From contig CM060695.1 of the NCBI GenBank assembly GCA_030686995.1, forward strand, positions 101,460,871 through 101,524,870: DNA of 64,000 nt, written 5' to 3'. The DNA is from Artemisia argyi (Eukaryota; Streptophyta; Magnoliopsida; Asterales; Asteraceae). How positions within the stretch are numbered: position 1 is the stretch's first letter; every line of letters starts with the position of its first letter. Position numbers and translations under genes: made by a program. The notes below the pieces were generated by a model, which did no database searches, was not told the DNA's origin, and saw nothing but the letters and a program-made list of their open reading frames with translations. Below are positions 47,525 to 60,097 of the stretch, piece by piece.

Positions 47525-48527
47525 GTTATAGGTTCATCATAGGTAAATGTTCTAAAATAGGCTAGTATTTATTTCAGATATTCAGCAGTTAATTTTTTTC
47601 TTGTTATAATTTTTTTTGTTCATAGGTTATGTTATCGTAGGTTCATCAGTTAGTTTATTTGTGTTATTATAGGTTCATCAGTTAGCTTATGTCTTTTCAG
47701 TTGATGAACATTAGTTTTTTTGGGTTCATCAATTATTCACTTTTAGCTATTATGTTATCATTGGTTCATCAGTTAGCTTATGCTTTTTTTGGTTCATAAG
47801 TTATTGACTTTTTTGGTTCATCAGTTATCATAGGTTCATCAGCTATTATGTTATTCATCAGTTCGTTTATTTTAGCTATTATATTATTATATGTTCATCA
47901 GTTAGTTTATTTGTGTTTATTTGATGAACTAAACACAACACCAAAAACCCTAAATCCTTAACTGATGTAGTGATGAACTAATGTTCATGAATAAAAACTG
48001 ATGAACAGAGTTATTGATGAACAAAACGTCATCTTTAACATGTTATATCTCACTCATATGACATCGGATTTGAGTAAATAAAAAACATTAGTAAAGATTG
48101 ACCCAAAATCTATAATTTTTTTGTTTTACAATTTTTCTAATCGAATTTAATATTGGTCAAATTTATGGTAAAAAACGCAATAAAACATAATATGTACATT
48201 TTTTTAAAAAATATTAACTATAAAAAAATATCATTTTTTGAGTCTTATATTAATAAAATGCTTACTGATGTGTTGTGAGACAAAAATTAGTGCATTTAGC
48301 TCAATTTTAACACTAAAAATCTAAGCTAGACATTTCATCAAACACTTTGTGTGCAACAAATATGAGTAAAATATCATCTTTAAAGTGTGATATCTTACTC
48401 ATATGACATTGGATTTTTGTGATTCAAAAACATGTGTAAAGACTCAAGAAAAATCTATAACTTTCATGTTTTAAGTTTTTCACGATTCGACACTTACGAG
48501 GATAAAAAATAGGGCCGAAAATCTATT

Positions 48528-48610
48528 ACTACTACTGCTACTACTGCTGCTCCTGCTGTTGCTCCTCTTTCTACTCTTGCTCCTGCAGCTGCTGCCACCA
48601 CCACCACCAC

Positions 48611-48680
<70 letters not shown>
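48528..48680. repeat. trinucleotide tracts
   Basis: A degenerate ctactgctgct/ccacca tract to about 48610 is followed by a pure ATT repeat (48611-48680). Confidence 0.9.
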
Positions 48681-49489
48681 CTTTTAATTTATAAATGGTT
48701 TTTTGTGATTTATTAAATAAATTGTAATTTCTAGTTTTATTTAAATTCAACACGTTGGTACAACATTGACCAACTCTCTTTATGTTTTAATAATTACAAA
48801 TAAACCTTCGAAACACATAAAATAACAAACGATAGCCAAAATTCTCACAAAGCATGTCTGCTCCTGGCGCGCTATCCGCGCTCCGACGCGCGGCCAATGC
48901 GCCAGGCTACTGTCTTGCTCGGGACGAATTTTGAAAGTTGGCTTTCTCCTTACCTAACAAACATGATCTTTCGATACAGGTATGAATATGATAAGTGCTT
49001 CATTAGGAACACTCGAAACGAGTTTTAGACTTAGAGGGATTTAAATCACGACCTCTCGTTTTTGACAAAATGCCAACTCCAACATTTTATCAAACGCCTC
49101 TAGCCTAGGCTTTTCTAAACATAGGGGACTTATATATTTTACGTAACATCAAGTGAAAGAATTCATATGCTCATAACCCAAGCTTACGTCTTCTCTAATC
49201 ACGTAATGGGTTTACTCCCTTATTGGTCAAACGAAGTCAAATGTCACTTTGCGTAAACGCATCATTTCCCGCATGGGATATGATTTACATCAATGCAAAG
49301 CACTTAGCTTGTTTGTACGTACGCCGAGTCGTGGAAAGTCACGAGTTATGAGATTATGGATTATCGGCGTTTAGTTAATTGAGATTATAAGTAACCTTTG
49401 ATTTTATCAACTCATAATCCTAATTGTCAAATCTTTTCTTTCTTAATGACATTATGATTATTTCTTAATCAAACCTTTAATTACAACTC
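48681..49489. other. unassigned region; possibly start of the copia LTR
   Basis: No coding region recognised. A GC-rich inverted repeat (CCTGGCGC at 48863-48870, GCGCCAGG at 48899-48906) stands out. The 5' end of the copia LTR may lie in this stretch, but I cannot find a TG...CA boundary because its 3' LTR is not in the window. Confidence 0.35.
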
Positions 49490-50276
49490 ACATAAAACAA
49501 ATCCTCAAACCCTTCCAAAATCCTTCCAAATCTTATCGTCAACATTCTCATATTATTCCCTTACACCTTTAGTACTTCTATGTACTTGATGCCCCCTTCA
49601 TTCCCACACAATATCTCCAAAACATTCTCTTTACAACATTCTCTTCCAACCACAAAGAATCCACCACACTTCATCTTCTTCATCTCAACCCTCCATTTCA
49701 AACACAAATATATCTTCCTCACATACACTCACATTCACCACCTCTTGGATTCAATTTACACACACTTCACTCACAAACCTTCTCCAACATACACTAGCCA
49801 AAGGCTCCCCATCATATAAACTCCTACACATTCCAACTCATTCTTACACCCATCATATACATCCAACTCACTCCCTTACATCTCCAACAACTAGTTTTTC
49901 AAACTACATACACCTCACTCACATCTTCGTCCCTCACACACTAGCCAACTCACTCTCCATTTCAACACATGCCTCATTCCTCCTCTCACATTCAAATTTC
50001 ACATTCAAATTTGAATTCACCCTTTAGGCTCCAATCCATCACATCCAATCCAACTCACTCAATTTCATCTCAACCATCCATCACCCTCAAACTCATCTCA
50101 ACCTTCCATTTCACCCTCTTCTACAAGAAATGGAAAATCCTCTAGCATATTCCCTTTTTAACTCAACCATGGTTTCTTTTCTAACCCAAACATGGTTTGT
50201 TCTCAACACACTCCCTTCTCACCCAACCATAGTTACTCTTCTAACTCAACCTTGATTCAACTTAACCCAACTTTAC

Positions 50277-53200
50277 TGATGAGTGCTCAAACACTCATCA
50301 TTTTTGGTCTAATCTGAACTGCAAAACATACAAAAACACTCAGAAATGCATCAAAATACTAAGAATATTTCAAAATAGTGTTTTATATGTTTTAGATGCA
50401 AAATGAGCAAAAACAGATGAAAAACGTACAAAGTTTGCAAAATTGGAAGTTTCAGTCCCCCAACTTTCAAAAATGGCAAAAATAGTCCCTGTGCACATAT
50501 TTTAAAAGAAAAATCACCAAAGGTCCTTTTGAAATTATAAATTGTCATATTTAGTCCTTTGGTGAAAAATCTCAAAAGTTTTGGAAATTTGCAATTTAGT
50601 CCCTGGAGTTTCACTTTTTGGCAGATTTAGTCCCTGGTGGGATATTTTTGAAAGAAAAATCATTCAGGGTCCTTTGGAAAATGAAACTTGGCAAGAAATG
50701 CCCTTGGATAAAAGTTTTGACAAAATGGCGAGAATGGTCCTTTAACTTTGAAAAATATCATTTTTGGTCCCCGGGAATTTTGAAAAGTGAAAAATAAAAT
50801 CAATGGTCCTTGTACAATTGATAAATGGTAGGTTTGGTCCTTATGGTTACTTGGGAAAAACACCACAGCACCCCCCAACTTTCTGAAAATTACAATTGTG
50901 GTCCTTGCTTTTTAGTTATAAACCAAGCGGATACCCTTTTTCTTATTACAAAACCCAAATAACAAATCCAATAACACCCCTTATACCTCCAATCCACAGC
51001 CCACCTTATTTCAACCAGGCCCAATCACCACCACAGGCCACCTCACCAAAATAATAGTCCCTTCCCGTTACTAATAAAAACCCAGTCAACATAAGTCAAA
51101 CCATCCCTCACCCCTTTCCACTTGCCCTGCAAACAGCCCCCTCCTACTCCACTTTTTCTCACCTTCTCCCACTCCATATTCCCCCTAGCCTCCACAACCT
51201 TCCAAAACTAATTAATTAACCACAATTTGCTCCAAGAAACCATTACCTGCCATGTGGACCTTTTCCCGCCAAATCTCAATTCAAAGGTTGAGATTGCTTT
51301 TGACTAATCCAATGGTTCCAAATCAGTGTGGGAAAGAGAAAGAAAGCTTCTAGGACCTTTATAAGTGAAGAAAAAAGGAAGAAGAAAAAAAGTAGATTAG
51401 CAGTAGTGTAATAGTAGAATTTAGCTTAATGTAGCTTTTGTCAAAATTATTGTAATTTCACATTCTAGTCAAAATTTTAGCTTGTAATTTGTTTTCTATA
51501 AGATAATATAAGTTTTCATTCTACAATTTCAAGTTTTTACTCAATTTTCAGTTTCATCATAAGTTTGAGTTTTTTTGTGTAATCTTTATTATGCTCATTT
51601 GATGTTCTCAACTTTATCACAAGCTCAGTTTAAGTTGAACATAAGTTTTCACAAGCTCAGAATGAATTTAAACCTATCTCAGCTATAAAATATCAAAAAT
51701 ACCAATAAATACTAGAAAAATATAAAAAATCAAGAAAAGAAGGGTATGAATCAGAAGCATGGAGAAATATGGATGGGAATTGGTTTAGTAGCTCCATGGG
51801 GAGCATTAGGATGGTGGTTTAAGGTTCTTGATTCTCAACTGCTTGACTTTGGATAAAATGTAAGGCATTTTCCTTTTTTATTCTTCCATAATTTGTGATT
51901 GAGAGTTATGATGTGTACTTGTTGTTTATTTTCACTTATCTGTGTTCAAATAGGCTAGTGTAAGTTTGAAAGTCAGTATCATGGTTTAAATTTGTGGTTT
52001 GCTTCATAAAAGCCAACACAGACAATAATATAGGGGTGTTTGGATTTAGAGATCACAATGTGTTCCCTTGTGTTTTAATGAGAATTTGTGTTGTCAACAT
52101 GTTTCATTAGGTTTATTTAGGTCAAGTTTAGTCATAAAACTCAGTTCCATTCAATAAAAAGTCAAAATGGGCCTCTCATCTCATTAAGTTTTTCACTGTT
52201 GGAGTTGTGAGTTCCACATCCAATTCAATCTTTGCAAAAGTGTGTAATTTAGCTTATTTAAGTGTATTTGTAGCTTATTTTCATGTTTACAGTAGAATAG
52301 AAGTAATCAAAATCAAAATTTGTCAAACTTTGTGTTTTCCTCAAAAGTCAAAATTTATCTTACTCAGTTTTTTTTTCCAAAATTGCAATAATTTTCTAGA
52401 ATTTTAGGAAGGGATTCAGACTTTGAAACTTGTTTCTATTCATTGTCCACCAGCTCTTCTTTTGATTTCCATACTCATTCTATTTTTGTGAATTATTCCC
52501 TGGGCCCCACTTAGCTCCAAAGACACCTGCAGGGGGTAAGTGATGCCGTGCATCAGCAGACACCACAGTCACCACCACCACTTTGGTGGTGGTTTCTGAC
52601 CTCCTCAGTGGTCCCACAAGCCTCCACCTAGATCCATCCAACCCCCTCCTACCAGGCTTGAGTTATTGACCAAAAGTTTGACCTCCATCCCCCTGGGACC
52701 CACTTGGAATTGCCTCAAAACTCTGTCCCAATTCTGAGTGGGAATTGGTTTTTAGAAAGTTCTTATTCAAGCTTATTTGCTTATTGTGTGGAACTTTTTG
52801 GTTGATTCTAGCTTATACATGTCCACTTAACTTGTTTGAACCAAAATTAATCATTGTGGGTCCCACTTGATCTCATTTGAGCTTATTTTCCTTCTTGGCC
52901 AACTTTGGTCAACTGTCACTCCAATAAGCTCGTGTTTTGCTTATTTTTGAGTTCCACAACTTTTGTTTTTATAAAAGTTTTTCATTTTTAGTTATAAAAT
53001 AGGTTGGTAAAAGAAAAATTCCAGAAAAACAATTTTAATTTTAACTGATAGTTTCTATTTAATTTTATTTAAATTTTAATTTTCATTTTTAGATTTTTAT
53101 TAAGTACTTGGTGTTTTTATATTTTTATTAATTACCTTTTATATTAAAGTATTTTTAGTAATTCTTTCAGATTTTTATTTTGTCATTTAGTATTTATTAG

Positions 53201-54025
53201 AATTAATATTAGTTTTATTAATTATTAATTAATAATTAAGTTTTAAATAGCATAATTAGTTTTTATTAAGTAAGACCTAGTTTTTATATTTTCCCTAGCT
53301 TTTATATAATGTAAAATAATTTTAGGAATTTTTCTAGAATTTTTACTGTTCATTTTCTGTTTTTCTTAATTTAAAATAGTTTAATTAAGTAATTAATATA
53401 TAATTAGTAATTAATTAATAGAAAAATCACAAAAAGACAAAAATACTTATTTTTAATTTTAAAATTAGTTTTTAGTTATTTTATAATTTTAGAAGTTTTA
53501 TTTTCACTTTTCTTGTATTAAATTAATATTATATTGTATTTAAGTGTTTTAAATATTAATAATTAGTTTTAATTAGTATTTAATTAATAATAAATAATTA
53601 ATTAGTGTAAAAATTTATTTTATTTTTATAAAAATTTTCTTTTATCTTTTAGTTTGTAAAAAAGTCATTTTCACCCCCGGGGGGTTTTCAGATTTCACTT
53701 TTCACGTTTTATTTTGTACGCTTACGTTATTTAAAACGTGAACGTACGCGTTTTTAGGTTTTAAACGTTTTTGGTTTTTCCAACTTTCCTGTCTTATTCA
53801 TATATCTTATTTAAGCTATTTCCTTGTAGATTCCTTAGTGTAATCACTCACAAACCTTTTCCTGTCCAAATTCACCCGATCACAAACCCGTTTTATAACC
53901 ATCACACATCGTCGGGACATAACGACCCGGGGAAACTACTATATTCCGCGGAACATTGACTCTAGGCTATTTGACCTTGTTGACCATCACCTGGTCAATT
54001 TAGGTTGACCGTTTGGAGCCAATCA
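50277..54025 (+). mobile_element. solo LTR, Athila-like ends
   Basis: 3749 bp starting TGATGAGTG and ending ...CCAATCA, flanked by the exact duplication tttac (50272-50276, 54026-54030). TGAT...ATCA are the termini of the Athila LTRs elsewhere in the window. The first 24 bp form a perfect 9-bp hairpin (TGATGAGTG, six-base loop, CACTCATCA). No PBS or coding sequence follows, so recombination between two LTRs probably removed the interior. The strand is inferred from a possible TATA element near 51358. Confidence 0.65.
50430..50940. repeat. degenerate 'ggtccctgg' repeats in the solo LTR
   Basis: About ten loosely spaced copies of (t)ttggtccctgg or ttagtccctgg, alternating with 'tttcaaaaatggcaaaa'-like words. 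No protein is coded. Confidence 0.6.
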
Positions 54026-54446
54026 TTTACTCTCTCACTTCTCCCTCTCACACCAGTTGAATTTCAAATTCTTCTCTCTCTAACATCGGCACTTCCTTTC
54101 CAAGCAAAGGAATATTCTCTTGGCATATTCTTCTCTTCTCCCTATGCCAAGTGAGGGATACGTAAACTACCCCTATCCAATTATCCCTTCTATCTTTCTT
54201 TCTTTGATAATTGATCTTCACTAAAACACTTCACAAAATGATTTTTCATAACATGGCTATTTGAGTTGGATCACCTTGAGGATGAATAATGTTAAGGTCA
54301 AAGTGTGATGTACAATTGGGGGTTTAGCAAGGTTGGATACTTAAAAGACCAAAACCCAAAAGAAAATCCTTCAGGAATTCTGACGCTCCGAAACGTAGCC
54401 AGAACGTTAGCCTCAGATTTATTTTTTCACTTTGGGTTTTTGGCCT

Positions 54447-54454
54447 ATAAATAC
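54447..54454 (+). promoter_or_regulatory. TATA box of the copia LTR
   Basis: TATAAATA in 'ggcctataaataccc', followed within 60-100 bp by a C/T-rich transcribed leader. This position fits the U3/R boundary of the LTR. Confidence 0.6.
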
Positions 54455-55212
54455 CCACCCTTGCCACTTATATTTCTCACCCCTTTAAAACATTTTTTCT
54501 CTCTATTTTCTTTTCTCTTTACCCTCTAAGTCTACTATACACCTTATGTTCTTAATCTTTCTCTCTTATCATCTTTGAAGGAACACATATTCTTGCAAGG
54601 GAAGAATCACAAGAACCTAATCTACTCTTGTGATTGTGTCGAGGGTCTTCTTCTCTATACCCTTTCTATTACAATCGAGTCTCTAGGTTAGGTTAGGGCT
54701 TGGTTGAATAAACAAACACTTATTCTTTCTATTTGTTTGTTAGAGAAGTCTTGTATCTTGGTGACCAAGCCTAGATCATTAGGGATCTAGTTGGGGTTTG
54801 ATACTTCCGGTGGGAAGTCCTGGTAGTGGTCTTTGTGACCGTAGGTTAAGCCGAATCGCTTTGGGTGGTTTTCGAGGGCGGAATACCATTGGGAGTAGCT
54901 CCTTCTTTGTGAGCATCGATATTAGGGAATATCAGTGGAGTGAAGTTGTAAGCGTTTGTAGTCCACCGAAAGGATTATACTAGTGTAATAGTATTGGTGT
55001 CGTGGATTCGCAACTGGACGTACAGATGATATAAACCCCCCATCCCGAACCAATATATATCGTGGTGTCATTTACTAGCTTTATATACTTTGGATTGTGT
55101 TTATATTAGTGGTTGTTATTGTTTAAACCACTTGGTACTCTTCGAGGCTTAAAGTTTTTAAACGTCCTAAAACCCGAAGAAACCATATTCACCCTCTCTA
55201 CGGTTCTACAAT

Positions 55213-55224
55213 TGGTATCAAAGC
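55213..55224 (+). other. primer-binding site of the copia element
   Basis: 'tggtatcaaagc' is one mismatch from the initiator-Met tRNA complement and lies two bases after the LTR. Confidence 0.82.
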
Positions 55225-55342
55225 AGTATACTCAAATTTTTGAGCATTAAAACCTTCCCAAGAAGTCGTTTTAATTCAAAAACTTCTTTTCCAAAAATCT
55301 AAAATCCTAACTAAGATTTTTGGCAAAGTTGAGTATAGATCC

Positions 55343-56175
55343 ATGGCTCAAGAGAACTATGTTGAGGGATGTTCTATGTAAAGACCACCTTTGCTAGAAA
55401 CCGATGGGTTTTGGTTTTGGAAAACCAGGTTCGAGACCTATGTTAGGTCTAAGGATCTATACTTGTGGGAGATCATTCAAAATGGCGACTTTGTTTTCAT
55501 GATGCTTGATCCAGAAACCAAGTTGAGGGTCAAAAAACCATACTCGGAACTAAAGGATGATGAGAAGATAAGGCTTGTCAAAAACGATGAAGCCAAGATG
55601 TTGATTTACAATGCTCTACCTCGAAGGGAGTTCGAGAGAGTCCATGTATGCAAGACCGCCAAGGAGATTTGGCATTCACTCATCATCACACATCAAGGTA
55701 ACTCACAAGTCAAAGATTGCAAGATCGACTTACTCATCCAACAATATGAGAAGTTTACGATCTCAGATGAAGAAACCATTGATAATGGTTACGCACAGTT
55801 CAATGCTATTATCGCAAGCCTCACGGATCCTAGCTTGTACAACAAGAACCATGTGAGAATGTTTCTTAGAGCACTACCGGTGAAGTGGAGGCCAAAGGTG
55901 ACGGCTATAGAAGAAGCCAAGAACTTATCGAAACTTCCTCTTGACGAGCTAATAAGCAACCTCAAAGTGTATGAAATGAATTTAGAAAACGACTAGGTCA
56001 TTTCTAAAGAAAAGAAGAAAGAGATTAAGTCACTAGCCCTTAAAGCTAAAGTCACTAGGGAACAAACTAGTGATGACAGTGATAAAGGAAGTGATGCAGA
56101 TGATGAATGGCTCAACCTTATGGCAAGGAACTTTAGGAAGTTCTTTAGACGAGAAGAAATAAAATCAAATAATTA
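55343..56175 (+). pseudogene. copia (SIRE-like) Gag, interrupted
   Basis: The ATG at 55343 begins MAQENYVEG. A stop (TAA 55379-55381) follows after 12 codons and the frame resumes [20 protein letters not shown]. The body ([80 protein letters not shown]) is the UBN2-type Gag domain of Ty1/copia elements. A TAG at 55994-55996 interrupts the start of the Lys/Asp-rich tail, which reads on to LMARNFRKFFRREE. The wording matches the SIRE lineage. At 56176 an Athila-type LTR cuts the gene before the zinc knuckle, so protease, integrase and RT are outside the window or lost. Confidence 0.82.
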
Positions 56176-57702
56176 TGATATTTTAGTGTTAATTTCCCCT
56201 AGATTACTCATCTTTTGTGTTAATATGTTAGGATATATACTCTTTTTTGTTTATATTCTGTTTTTATGACAAAGATGAGCATAGGAACGAAAAGACACGG
56301 ATTTGGAAGGATTAATGTGAAAATTATTGAAGTATGCAGATTCTGCACTAACTACAACGTAGAGGTACCATCTACCTACGCCGTAGCACTCATTTATGAA
56401 GACTACGGCGTAGTCTGCTAACAACACTACGGCGTTGTGACCCATTAAAGGATTCTACGGTGTAGCAACACTCCACCTACGCCGCAGACCTCAAATTCAG
56501 GCAGTAAAGAACTTTCGAAGCCAAAGATGAAGTTACGACGTAGTTTCCAACAAAACTACGCCGTAGAAGTGATAATTGAAGAGCTAACACCGTAGCACAT
56601 GATCAAGCTATGGCGAAGATAATTTTTACGAAGGCTATGGCGTAGCTAAACCTAGAGCTATGCTGTAGTAAAGTTGGGCCTATAAATACCAAACCTAATT
56701 TCGAGTTTATTCATTCACTTTTTAACACACATAAGTCAGGAGGAATTCAGGGAGCAAGGGAGACGAAGTTCTACTAGCATACAAGTCATTTCCAATGGAG
56801 AACTCATGCCATAATCATAAGTTTATCCATTCTTTCCATTTATATTAATTCAAGGTTTACATTTGTTATGTTAAATACTTGTTTTTCTGCATTTATGAAC
56901 ATGAGTGGCTAAACACTTTTAGTGTTAGCCTTATTATAAAATTGTTATTAATATGATTTCGTTTTCTCGCATCTATTGTCGTTTTATTTGTATACTTTCT
57001 TAGCATGTCTTAGGACACTTTAGTTTCGGTAGTGATGATGTTTGGTAGTTCCATTGAGGCTAGGAGAATTGACCATAGGACCCATAGCGGATAAGGTTAT
57101 GTCTTGGTGATAGAAATATCACCATCCATGTGGAAATTTCAACAAACGACCACCTACCAAACAGACTTGCTTAAGGAATTAAAGAGGATGTAAGTTCCGA
57201 CCGACCACATTCTGTTAGACTATCTAAGTTAGTAGAGGAACTTAATGACTCTTACATTTCGTACCCGCGAATTCTTTTAATCACAAGTTGGGAGATTAGG
57301 GCGAGGTGTAAGATAGGATTGGGCGATTTGACCATCTGAGCCTATCGAATTAAATCCCCAGATTAAACGAAGGGATGCACGTTAAAAAAACTTGTCATAA
57401 CAAGAGTCATAATTAGGTTAACACTATTCTCTCTATTCGATTTTCCTTTGCTCATTTATTTGCTTTATTATTTGTTTTGTAATTTTATTCCTTTAGTTTA
57501 ATTAATTAATTATTCAAAACCCCTTTTAAACTAGTGACATTAAACTTAGGTAATTTCCGCACCTTAGCTCTTGGGACGACCTCAGCTTTACCATCTAGCT
57601 ATACCTCACACGACCGGGTACACTGCCCGATTGTGCATTAGGTAGACTTTAGGTTGACGAGACTATTATAAATATAAAACCTGGTCGGTAAATCCTGCAT
57701 CA
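56176..57702 (+). repeat. 5' LTR of Athila element 2
   Basis: 1527 bp bounded by the copia gag on the left and the PBS on the right. It carries at least eight copies of the palindrome-like word CTACG-S-CGTAG between 56352 and 56665, directly upstream of a TATA box (TATAAATA, 56681-56688). Confidence 0.8.
56352..56669. repeat. CTACGSCGTAG palindromes in the U3 of Athila element 2
   Basis: Perfect or near-perfect copies lie at 56352-56362, 56376-56386, 56403-56413, 56427-56437, 56455-56465, 56477-56487, 56533-56543 and 56556-56566, with weaker ones after 56588. Spacing is irregular, so it is not a simple tandem repeat. Confidence 0.85.
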
Positions 57703-57708
57703 AGTTTT

Positions 57709-57726
57709 TGGCGCCGCTGCCGGGGA
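57709..57726 (+). other. primer-binding site of Athila element 2
   Basis: 'tggcgccgctgccgggga', six bases after the LTR and identical to the PBS of element 1. tRNA-Asp type. Confidence 0.88.
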
Positions 57727-57801
57727 GCTATTAGGATTTTATTTAAGTTTTGCATTTTAAATTTTTCAGTACTCACGATTTCTCTTCAAGTTTCAGGTAT
57801 C

Positions 57802-58669
57802 ATGGGTGATGTTGATATCGATACCCTCACTCTCGAGGAGTACCTCACTCTTACACGTCAAGAATAAGGGCCTGGTTTGGTTAGGCCAGCTATTGGAGCG
57901 GAGGTTCAATCCGAGATAAAGAACCAATCCATAAGGGAGTTGCGGAAAGACCCTTTTTCAGGAACAAAGACCGAAGATGCTCACGAGCACATTGAGAATG
58001 TCCTTTACATTGTTTGTTTATTCAATATTTCTGGAGTGTCTCATGATGCGGTCATGCTTAGAGTCTTTCCCATGACTCTTACTGGTGCAACAAAGAGATG
58101 GATAGATAGGTTGCCTGCGAGAACCATTGATACATGGGCTCTATTAAAGAATAAGTTTTTCCATAGGTATTGCCCTCCTTCAAGGACGTCACAACAGCTC
58201 GAAGAGATCCATAATTTCAAATAGGATGGTGACGAATCAGTGTACCAAACTTGAAATAGGTACAATGACCTTCTCTTCAAATGTCCAACTCATGATCTTA
58301 ACAAGCAACAAACGGTGAATATCTTCTACAAGGGGATTAATATTTCTACCCGACAAATGCTTGATTTTCAGGGGCCGATCCCTGGAATGAACCCTATTCA
58401 AGCCCTCAAGGCTATTGAAGATATGGTGGACCACTCTCAAAAGTGGCACAATAGGGGAAGTTGTAGGAGCACAATTGGAAGTTCGGATGGAATTTCCTTA
58501 ATCACTAACAAACTCGAAAGCTTGGGGCGAGATATGAAGAAGCTTAAGGAGAATGTGCATGCCATTTAAGTGGGTTGCGAAATTTGTGAAGGAACTCACT
58601 TAGCCAAAGATTGTCCTTTGAATCAAGATGATGATAGAACCGAGGAGGTAAAATATGGAGAAGGGAGAC
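57802..58669 (+). pseudogene. Athila Gag of element 2, interrupted
   Basis: ATG at 57802 (MGDVDIDTLTLEEYLTLTR), an early stop near 57865, then the capsid domain in the same frame: REL RKDPFSGTKTEDAHEHIE, HDAVMLRVFPMTLTGATKRW, LLKNKFFHRYCPPSRTSQQL. Stops at about 58222 and 58252 are followed by YNDLLFKCPTHDLNKQQTV and IPGMNPIQALKAIEDM, and then a TAA at 58567-58569 just before the zinc knuckle C-x2-C-x3-H-x4-C (CEICEGTHLAKDC). The frame is cut at 58669 by the next LTR. This is a different Athila Gag subfamily from element 1. Not functional. Confidence 0.85.
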
Positions 58670-60091
58670 TGATGAGGCAAAATTTGTTACGCTTTTAGGG
58701 GGTCATTTAAGCCCAAAATTGTGTTTTTATGATCAAATACTACCTCAAATCGTTAGGTACATAAGAGAAGAATTCTAGAAAACAAAGCATTTTGGACGTT
58801 TTTGAAGAATAAAAGTGAAGAAAATGACAAACTCAAGAATCCAAGCTAGAAACAGTACCTAACGGCTATCAAGAGTCACAAGGTGACGCCGTTACTTGTT
58901 GATCAAGAGGTGGATATTTGTTTTACACATGAGACGCCAGTAAAGAATTTGATGATTTACACGTGACGGTGTCACATTATAAAACGTCAAGGCCGTCATG
59001 TATCATGTTAAAGAGAGACGCCCAGAGCAAAAGTGAACCAGACGGCGTCAAAAGTGGATCTAAGCAATCCGAGGAGTATTTTGGCGGCGACTTGACGGCG
59101 TCACGTCCCAAAAGGTGACGTCGTCAGCTATGTAAATCTATATATAGTTTTAGATTTTTCATTTATAAGAGAGGAACTTTTGTGCTAAAACCCTAAGTCG
59201 AATTTCATACCTTTTTCAAGGGTTTCATACCCTTGTTTCGTCCATGTTTAACTGAAGATAAGTTATCCTTTAATCATTCAATATGTCTATGTGTTGTTTG
59301 ATTATTTCTTATCCTTGTCTTTCTATTAACATACCAGCTTAGGTTATTTGTGTTTACTTAGATATAATGAAACCTAGCTATTGATTGTTGATTGTTGTTT
59401 TGTCATTGATTGTTGTGGGTGATTGATTTTAGCATTAGGCTTAAGAAAACTGGCTAATCTCCTATACGGTAACTTGCTTGAACGTCTTAAGAAACGTAAT
59501 CGGATGTGTACTACGGTTTTATTGGTTGTATTAAATGCATAAGTAACTATTAATGAGGCCATGATAGAATACTAAACGTGTCATCATAGGAAGAGATAGA
59601 AGCTTATAGAGTTGGGGAAAATCGTACACGGCCCCACAAATAGTATTAAGGAATGCAACCCTTCATCCACGCAATTGTGACAAATCAACTAATCAAAAAG
59701 ATAGCTAGGGAGTAGTGAAATCTATGTAAATACACTTTTCTCCGTATAAGAAGTTCCTACATTTTATTTTCTTTTTATTTTATTTTATTGTTTAAGTAGT
59801 TATTTGGGTTAGTTGACTAGCAACTAATTCCGCCCACTCTTCGAATACCTGAGATATTTTACTTGCTTTCTATAAAATATAAAAATACAAAAAGAAACAT
59901 CCCTCACCTTTAGACCTAGTGAGATTAGTTTCAATCCTAACGAACACTATTCTCTGTGGAGAACGATCAATCCCCCATACTTGCCACTCACTATACTACA
60001 TCGGTCTTGTACACTACCTGGTGGGGTTTGCAAGCTTCTTAAGATCCCTTGAGAAGTAAAACCTTTTGCAAGGTTGCAAAACCACGCATCA
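58670..60091 (+). repeat. 5' LTR of Athila element 3
   Basis: 1422 bp, TGATGAGG...CGCATCA. It carries repeated TGACGSCGTCA-like palindromes (58883-58895, 58963-58975, 59041-59050, 59093-59103, 59116-59126) shortly upstream of a TATA box (TATATATA, 59139-59146). Confidence 0.82.
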
Positions 60092-60097
60092 AGCTTT

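Larger units (their letters stand above)
45110..48527. mobile_element. foldback-like element with GTTCATCA inner repeats (interrupted)
   Basis: About 45110-45420 and 48230-48527 are inverted, diverged copies of each other, sharing 'aaaacatgaaagtt', 'tatgagt', 'gcacacaa', 'gtgtttga' and 'tgtctagcttagatttttag' in mirrored order. Between them, 46925-48050 is full of degenerate GTTCATCAGTTAG words that turn to TGATGAAC orientation near 47925-48025. A second foldback element (45439-46924) interrupts the left side. No transposase and no clear target duplication; exact ends uncertain. Confidence 0.55.
49490..55210 (+). repeat. 5' LTR of the copia element, split by a solo LTR; start unresolved
   Basis: The LTR end is fixed by the PBS at 55213; it reads ...ggttctaca. 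Its middle holds the promoter (TATAAATA at about 54447). The C- and T-rich, G-poor sequence at 49490-50276 continues in the same style at 54031, after the inserted solo LTR, so both halves probably belong to one LTR. The true start could be anywhere between about 48700 and 49500. Confidence 0.5.

Noticed and set aside
48863..48906. GC-rich inverted repeat as a Helitron 3' hairpin or terminator
   Set aside because: The 28-base loop is too long, and no CTAG-type end follows; recorded only as an odd spot.
49580..49819. Small protein-coding gene
   Set aside because: The frame lies in the G-depleted stretch, where stop codons are rare by composition; no domain or conserved wording.
54798..54983. 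Short open frame in the copia LTR
   Set aside because: It lies downstream of the LTR TATA box in the transcribed leader, has no recognised domain and is not expected to be a gene.
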